NCBI GenBank assembly: GCA_019752915.1
Contig: JAIELO010000243.1
Location: 1 to 9,792, forward strand
From: Burkholderiaceae bacterium
GTDB lineage: Bacteria > Pseudomonadota > Gammaproteobacteria > Burkholderiales > Burkholderiaceae_D
DNA length: 9,792 nucleotides
Direction of reading: 5' to 3'
Below the pieces are notes generated by a model that saw only the letters and a list, made by a program, of their open reading frames with translations, searched no databases and had not been told where the DNA came from. Below, piece by piece: positions 8,889-9,792 of the stretch (positions within the stretch are counted from its first letter, which is position 1; every line of letters starts with the position of its first letter). The translations under genes and the position numbers were made by a program.

Positions 8889-9434
8889 ATGAACAACCCG
8901 CAATCGAACGAAAAACACCTCTGGGTCAGCTGGGACGAGTATCACCGTCTGATCGAGCGTCTGGCACTGAAAGTCCATGAATCGGGCTGGAAGTTTGACC
9001 AGGTGCTGTGCCTGGCGCGCGGCGGCGTGCGTCCCGGCGATGTGTTCTCGCGTATTTTCGATGTGCCACTGGCGATTCTGTCGACCAGTTCCTACCGCGA
9101 AGAAGCGGGCACCGTGCGCGGTGATCTGGACATCGCCAAATACATGACGATGACCAAAGGCCCGCTGCGCGGCCGCATCCTGCTGGTGGACGATCTGGCT
9201 GACTCCGGCGTAACGCTGGTGAAAGTCATGAAGCACCTGACGGAAAACTTCCCTGACGTAACGGAAGTGCGCTCGGCCGTGATCTGGACCAAGGGTTGCT
9301 CGGTCTTCAAGCCGGATTACCAGATGGAAGAACTGCCACACAATCCGTGGATCCATCAGCCGTTCGAAGATTACGACGGCCTGCGTCCGCACCAGCTGGC
9401 AGCGTGGATCAAGAAAGGCGAGAGCGCCGAATAA
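8889..9434 (+). CDS. Purine phosphoribosyltransferase, xanthine/guanine type (Gpt-like)
   Basis: This 181-residue type I phosphoribosyltransferase probably joins a free purine base to PRPP (salvage). Visible motifs are the PPi-binding loop LARGGVRPGD (42-51), the flexible-loop region SSYREE (67-72), the PRPP motif LLVDDLADSGVTL (98-110) and a base-site region with NPWIHQPFEDYDGLRP (152-167). That last segment resembles the WIEQPWD region of E. coli Gpt, which points to a 6-oxopurine substrate (xanthine, guanine or hypoxanthine), though which one cannot be read from sequence. No membrane segment or signal peptide is seen. A strong ribosome site AAGGA (8877-8881) lies seven bases before the ATG, 13 bases after the purA stop. 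As last gene before a strong terminator it shares a transcript with purA, consistent with purine nucleotide balance. I leave the symbol blank because the exact substrate is unproven. Confidence 0.9.
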   Translation: MNNPQSNEKHLWVSWDEYHRLIERLALKVHESGWKFDQVLCLARGGVRPGDVFSRIFDVPLAILSTSSYREEAGTVRGDLDIAKYMTMTKGPLRGRILLVDDLADSGVTLVKVMKHLTENFPDVTEVRSAVIWTKGCSVFKPDYQMEELPHNPWIHQPFEDYDGLRPHQLAAWIKKGESAE

Positions 9435-9458
9435 GCGCAATCTTTCTTTGCCATCAAT

Positions 9459-9487
9459 AAAAAAGCGACCTGCGGGTCGCTTTTTTT
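9459..9487 (+). terminator. Rho-independent terminator after the phosphoribosyltransferase
   Basis: GCGACC (9465-9470) pairs with GGTCGC (9475-9480) around a TGCG loop. The stem is extended by six A (9459-9464) pairing with T at 9481-9486, and the run is TTTTTTT (9481-9487). This is a textbook intrinsic terminator 24 bases after the stop, and the A run on the left would let it work in the opposite direction too. It marks the end of the hisZ-purA-phosphoribosyltransferase transcript. Confidence 0.93.
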
Positions 9488-9566
9488 GTAAGGTTTCTTA
9501 AGAGAAATTTTAATTGTGTGAAATGAATGAAAAATATCGAAAAAGAAATGCTTTTTTGAAATTTCG

Positions 9567-9575
9567 TGATACTAT
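9567..9575 (+). promoter_or_regulatory. Candidate extended -10 promoter for the right-edge gene
   Basis: TG at 9567-9568, one base, then TACTAT (9570-9575) fits the extended -10 layout, with four of six matches to the -10 consensus and no convincing -35 box at the right distance. It lies in a strongly AT-rich spacer (9488-9580) between the terminator and the next gene, and would give a leader of about 85 bases. An alternative TTGAAA (9556-9561) has no good -10 at 16-18 bases. Confidence 0.3.
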
Positions 9576-9665
9576 TTCCCTAAGTTAGGAAGTTGCAGAA
9601 AACATGCTTGTGCGTGGCTGACTTCAGGTGCCGCAGTTAGGCGAATCTTTTTTGGGGATAATTGC

Positions 9666-9792
9666 ATGAAACTTAAATCTTTGGCGTTAGCAGTCGGTAT
9701 CGCAGCAAGCGCATTCGCTCTGCCAGCTATGGCTGCCGTTCAGACCTACACGATCGGTACTTTTGCTCAAAGCGTGGTCGATTTCAACAGCG
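9666..9792 (+). CDS. Secreted protein of unknown function, N-terminus only (3' cut by window edge)
   Basis: Only the first 42 residues are in the window. They form a clear Sec signal peptide: a basic start (MKLK), a hydrophobic core (SLALAVGIAASAFALP) and a signal peptidase I site, most likely AMA|A or MAA|V at residues 22-24. The mature part begins VQTYTIGTFAQSVVDFNS. The start is supported by GGGGA (9654-9658) seven bases upstream. There is no cysteine near the cleavage site, so it is not a lipoprotein. Codons differ from the upstream genes (TTA, CTT, GCA and TCT occur), and it follows an AT-rich spacer with its own putative promoter, so it is a separate unit. An exosortase-type (PEP-CTERM) surface protein is one possibility in this bacterial group, but the C-terminus needed to tell is outside the window. 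I do not recognise the family. Confidence 0.8.
   Translation, partial: MKLKSLALAVGIAASAFALPAMAAVQTYTIGTFAQSVVDFNS

Noticed and set aside
9545..9565. Short palindrome GAAATTTC (9558-9565) and GAAAT/ATTTC arms in the AT-rich spacer
   Set aside because: Such short AT palindromes are expected by chance in AT-rich DNA, and nothing else supports an operator here.

Overview
The window looks like a conserved core-genome segment of a betaproteobacterium. Burkholderiales is the best fit, and I lean towards Oxalobacteraceae from the general look of PurA, HflK and the secreted protein at the right end; the family-level call is a guess that no search has tested. The gene order is bamB-der-hfq-hflX-hflK-hflC-hisZ-purA-phosphoribosyltransferase, all on the + strand. 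It matches the betaproteobacterial version of the E. coli hfq-hflX-hflK-hflC-yjeT-purA neighbourhood. The presence of hisZ implies a short-form HisG elsewhere in the genome.

Layout. Positions 1-983 hold the C-terminal ~85% of the outer-membrane assembly lipoprotein BamB, cut by the window edge. Three bases later comes der (987-2333), a double-GTPase ribosome assembly factor. A 193-base gap (2334-2526) holds two inverted repeats with 9-bp stems and 10-base loops, a candidate sigma70 promoter and an A/C-rich leader before hfq (2527-2763). Then follow hflX (2812-4023), hflK (4023-5303) and hflC (5303-6217), the last two junctions being 1-base TAATG overlaps. A 182-base gap (6218-6399) has a perfect 15-bp hairpin, a candidate promoter and a second hairpin followed by six T, before hisZ (6400-7560). 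purA (7565-8875) follows after 4 bases and an xpt/gpt-like phosphoribosyltransferase (8889-9434) after 13 more. A textbook intrinsic terminator (9459-9487) closes the cluster. An AT-rich 178-base spacer then leads into a new, truncated gene for a secreted protein (9666-9792).

How the genes work together. The block appears to be three transcriptional groups: bamB-der (envelope assembly and ribosome biogenesis); hfq-hflX-hflKC (post-transcriptional RNA control, stalled-ribosome rescue and control of the FtsH membrane protease); and hisZ-purA-phosphoribosyltransferase (histidine and purine metabolism, which share PRPP and the purine nucleotide pool). The tight spacing suggests translational coupling within each group.

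I see no mobile element, CRISPR array, tRNA, rRNA or unknown multi-gene system. The points worth a second look are regulatory: the non-coding structure around hfq and hisZ, the missing Shine-Dalgarno sequence of hisZ, the absence of a yjeT-like gene, and the uncharacterised secreted protein at the right edge.
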